Source of the DNA: Ostrinia nubilalis
Taxonomy: Eukaryota > Arthropoda > Insecta > Lepidoptera > Crambidae
Length of the DNA stretch: 64,000 nucleotides
Reading direction: 5' to 3'
Assembly: GCF_963855985.1 (NCBI RefSeq)
Contig: NC_087117.1
Coordinates: 6,459,001-6,523,000 of the forward strand
Positions 61,592-64,000 of the stretch are shown piece after piece. The notes beneath the pieces were generated by a model. That model was given only the letters and a program-made list of their open reading frames with translations. It was not told where the DNA came from and ran no database searches. Within the stretch, counting starts at the first letter, position 1. Every line of letters begins with the position of its first letter. Position numbers and translations under genes: made by a program.

Positions 61592-61728
61592 TTAACGCGG
61601 CGTTTATTAATGAGTTACATTATGTACTCACGGCTTGACGTTTCGGTTGCGATGCTGTAGTCTGCTTGTGAGCATCGCACATAATGTAACTCATTAATAA
61701 ACTTCGCGTTAAGACTACTATTTTAATT
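61592..61728. mobile_element. Palindromic MITE
   Basis: GTCTTAACGCGGCGTTTATT and inverted counterpart AATAAACTTCGCGTTAAGAC. 61840-62040 has short CACGCGATA/GTGACAAAAT direct repeats. Confidence 0.7.
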
Positions 61729-62099
61729 AAATATAAGCTTATTATGGAGTTTAATTTCATTTTCATTTGTTATTATTTTTACCAATTAAATGGTTCTTTT
61801 AAAGAAAATTAATGTTCGGTTCATTTATTTGAGCAGGAATTAGGTGATAATATCTCACTGTCTTTTAATGATTATTTTACTTAGTCACTCGATATAGTTT
61901 TTTGCTCCCATACTTGTCACTTAATAACTTGATATAATCACAGTGACAAAATATCACATTACCTTGTACACCAACTCCTTACTTTCGTACTCGTGTCACT
62001 TAATCACGCGATATGTCGCAGTGACAAAATCACGCGATAAATCACGGTGACAAAAATAATACATACCTTCTATATTAATAATTTCGTCAAGGGGTACGG

Positions 62100-62240
62100 T
62101 AGACTGGATCGAAACCTTATATGAATAACAAAGCATAAAAAAATAACGATTTTGAGTCGACAACATATATCCGCAAAATTCGGATAATGGAGAATTTCGT
62201 TAAATTCCGATGGCATTGACAAACAAACCGCTGTCGCCAT
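62100..62240 (-). CDS. Possible 5' exon, unassigned
   Basis: Reverse strand ATG at 62240 in AAAGATGGCG context opens MATAVCLSMPSEFNEILHYP. Could be the first exon of the gene at 60107, but no in-phase donor joining to the known exon was found. Confidence 0.25.
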
Positions 62241-62436
62241 CTTTAGTAGTTCACCATCCACTCACTATGCGATCAACGCCAAAAGATAGGTTGTCATCGA
62301 TCCATAAATAAATGGAAATCAGTGCGTTTCGCGATTTTTATGATAATATACTCTTTGTTATGTGTTTTTTCTTTAAACCTGGTATTGGCCGATTCAACCA
62401 CAAAAAAAGAATATTAGCCATAACCTTAGTTAAAGT

Positions 62437-62936
62437 CAGTGTTGCCAGTCGGGTCTTGTCAGAAATTACCAGAAATATAAAAAAAAGTAACCTTTTTGAA
62501 TAAAAAGTAACCTTCATACGGGGGGGGGGGGGGGGGGTGCGGAGCGATTGTGTAAAGGTTGTTCATGGATGGAAAATGAATACAATTGATCATCAATCGT
62601 TTACCTAAATTCGAAATTTTGATCATTCCATGAAGACCGAAAAGTGACCGGTCGTATAAAACCGTTTCCTGGATTTGCGTTTTATTATCGAAAAACATTC
62701 GCTAAAATTCATTTTCTTTAACAAATAATAAATGAAATTCATGTTTAAATGCAGTTTATGACATAATTTTTAAATTGTCACTATTAATATTTTTTACTGA
62801 ATAACCTGTAAAAGTTGATTCTACAATTTCTGAAAAATCACCTAAAAGTAACCTTTTCATTAGTGTAACCTAAAAGTAACCTATGCAGTTCAAAAGTAAC
62901 CTAAAAGGTTACAAAAGTAACCTTCTGGCAACACTG
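62437..62936. mobile_element. hAT-type MITE with near-perfect 8-bp duplication
   Basis: TIR CAGTGTTGCCAG/CTGGCAACACTG; flanks GTTAAAGT (62429-62436) and GTTGAAGT (62937-62944). Holds a run of 18 G (62520-62537) and repeated AAAAGTAACCT near both ends. Confidence 0.82.
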
Positions 62937-63048
62937 GTTGAAGTTCAAATGTCAATGTCATTTAGTTTTTCACAGTGATAAATTCCAGTGACATGCAATT
63001 TTTGTAATGGTAAAATATTTGTAAGAAACTGCTGGAAACTGCAAACAA

Positions 63049-63989
63049 ATGCAAATGTGCAGTCGATGTGTGGAATGCGACAACATTATAGGTACTCGGT
63101 AAGCGGCTTAATATATTTTTTTATTTAACCCGAAAAATAATAATAAATGACCACATGCATAGCCTGTGTTGAGTTGTTATCAACATAAATACAGAAACAG
63201 ACACGATTTTTGCCCCGTTTTCTGATAACCGAATAGACTCCTTCATGCGCAAGTTCCACTTGAGCTCGGCTGGTTCTAATTATAAATAATTGTGTAATAT
63301 ATTTTTGCAGATAATTTCAATTATTGCGAGTGTTGTGGCTTAGAAACAATTAGGCAGTTAAGAATAAACAAGGCTCGGGCACTATCAAACCTTTTTCCTA
63401 AAAAGCAAAAAGCTGCTTCTGCTGCTTCACAAGATTTATTTGATGACTTTCAGGTAAGTTAATAGTGTAGGTCACTGAGTAAAGTAAAATAATAATAATA
63501 ATAAATAAACTTTATTTATCTTTCACAGAGGTATAAATAAATATAGAGGTGGGAGGATATACCTACACCTACATACATTCACAATACTTATTATTATTTG
63601 AATATTTGTCTAAAAATAAAATATATTTCTCTTATTAAACTCAGTTAGCTCAGATGGAGCGCGACAACGGAGAAGTCGAGGATGTAGGTTCAATTCCTGC
63701 ATGTGGTGTATTTTTTCATCACATCTTATTAAATTTGTTTAATAAGAGTAACACAATATATTTCTCTTTTAAGGTTGATAACGAAGAGTTGGCGCTAATC
63801 GAGGATTCATTGATGATTGATGATGCTTCTTCGGACAACAAGAAAAAACAGCTACTGTCAGTCAGCAGTGATGATGCTTCTTCAGACAACAAGGAAAAAC
63901 AGCTGCTGTCAGTCAGCAGTGATTTTATTTCTTTAGAAGAAGAGAAAGAAAACATATCAAATGGCGGGCAGACCCCCGAAAAAACGTAA
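63049..63989 (+). CDS. Zinc-ribbon-like protein, 5' exons (gene runs off window)
   Basis: Exons 63049-63091, 63311-63453 and 63774 onward join in phase. The N-terminus MQMCSRCVECDNII then NFNYCECCGLE gives CxxC and CxxCG pairs 12 residues apart, like the zinc ribbons of TFIIB/TAF1B-type factors, followed by a basic FPKKQK and SQDLFDDF. Exon 3 has a tandem 17-residue repeat (DASSDNK(K/E)KQLLSVSSD, twice) in an acidic context. It reaches TAA at 63987, but AAAC/GTAAAT at the same place could be a splice donor, so the protein probably continues. Function not recognised. All introns GT-AG. Confidence 0.55.
63640..63712 (+). mobile_element. tRNA-like SINE head or tRNA pseudogene, intronic
   Basis: A box TAGCTCAGATGG and B box GGTTCAATTCC; T stem GTAGG/CCTGC with one G-T pair, anticodon-arm stem only CGAC/GTCG. 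The 5' and 3' ends do not pair, so not a working tRNA. Confidence 0.5.
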
Positions 63990-64000
63990 ATATTCAAGCA

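Overview
The window looks like the euchromatic genome of an insect, most likely a moth or butterfly. It has intron-containing genes for conserved animal proteins (dishevelled, UDP-glucose 6-dehydrogenase, a Spc24-like kinetochore subunit, a ZAD zinc-finger protein) in an AT-rich background packed with repeats typical of Lepidoptera: Helitron-like elements ending in CTAG, RTE-clade LINE 3' ends with (ATG)n or (GAAC)n tails, tRNA-headed SINEs, many MITEs and long foldback elements. No tool was run; calls rest on reading translations, splice sites and repeat boundaries by eye.

Layout. 1-1062: Jockey-like LINE end and a SINE tail. 1073-4073 (-): first two exons of a ZAD gene, whose intron holds a 1.8 kb foldback; its zinc-finger exons lie off the left edge. 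5461-7055: a second foldback and a TIR element. 7558-8997 (+): UDP-glucose 6-dehydrogenase as one uninterrupted reading frame. 9009-35900: about 27 kb of repeats with no secure gene. 36771-55315 (-): dishevelled in eight recognisable exons (DIX, PDZ, DEP, serine-rich linker); the conserved extreme C-terminus was not found. 55663-57630 (+): five-exon Spc24-like gene, divergent from dishevelled across about 350 bp. 60107-61521 (-): last two exons of an unrecognised lysine-rich protein. 63049-64000 (+): 5' end of an unrecognised gene with a zinc-ribbon-like N-terminus.

The most unusual structure is inside dishevelled. Exons 3, 5, 6 and 8 are each wholly or partly copied inside tandem arrays that begin at or near that exon's 5' splice site, and the arrays differ from one another: a minisatellite of about 22 bp carrying GTGAGT around exons 3/4, a 21-bp exon-coding repeat after exon 5, a 20-bp repeat between two full-length copies of exon 6, and an array built of 18-25 bp pieces after exon 8. 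The two exon 6 copies differ at five bases, all synonymous. In general the first copy in transcript order keeps the acceptor and the last copy borders the ordinary intron, so the arrays look like repeated local duplication at exon/intron junctions. Three perfect short snap-back hairpins, one exactly at the far edge of the exon 8 array, fit a template-switching mechanism.

The genes are not an operon-like system. Dishevelled (Wnt/planar polarity signalling), UGDH (UDP-glucuronate for glycosaminoglycans, also needed for Wnt/Wingless signalling in flies) and Spc24 (kinetochore) are independent housekeeping or developmental genes; only dishevelled and Spc24 appear to share a promoter region.
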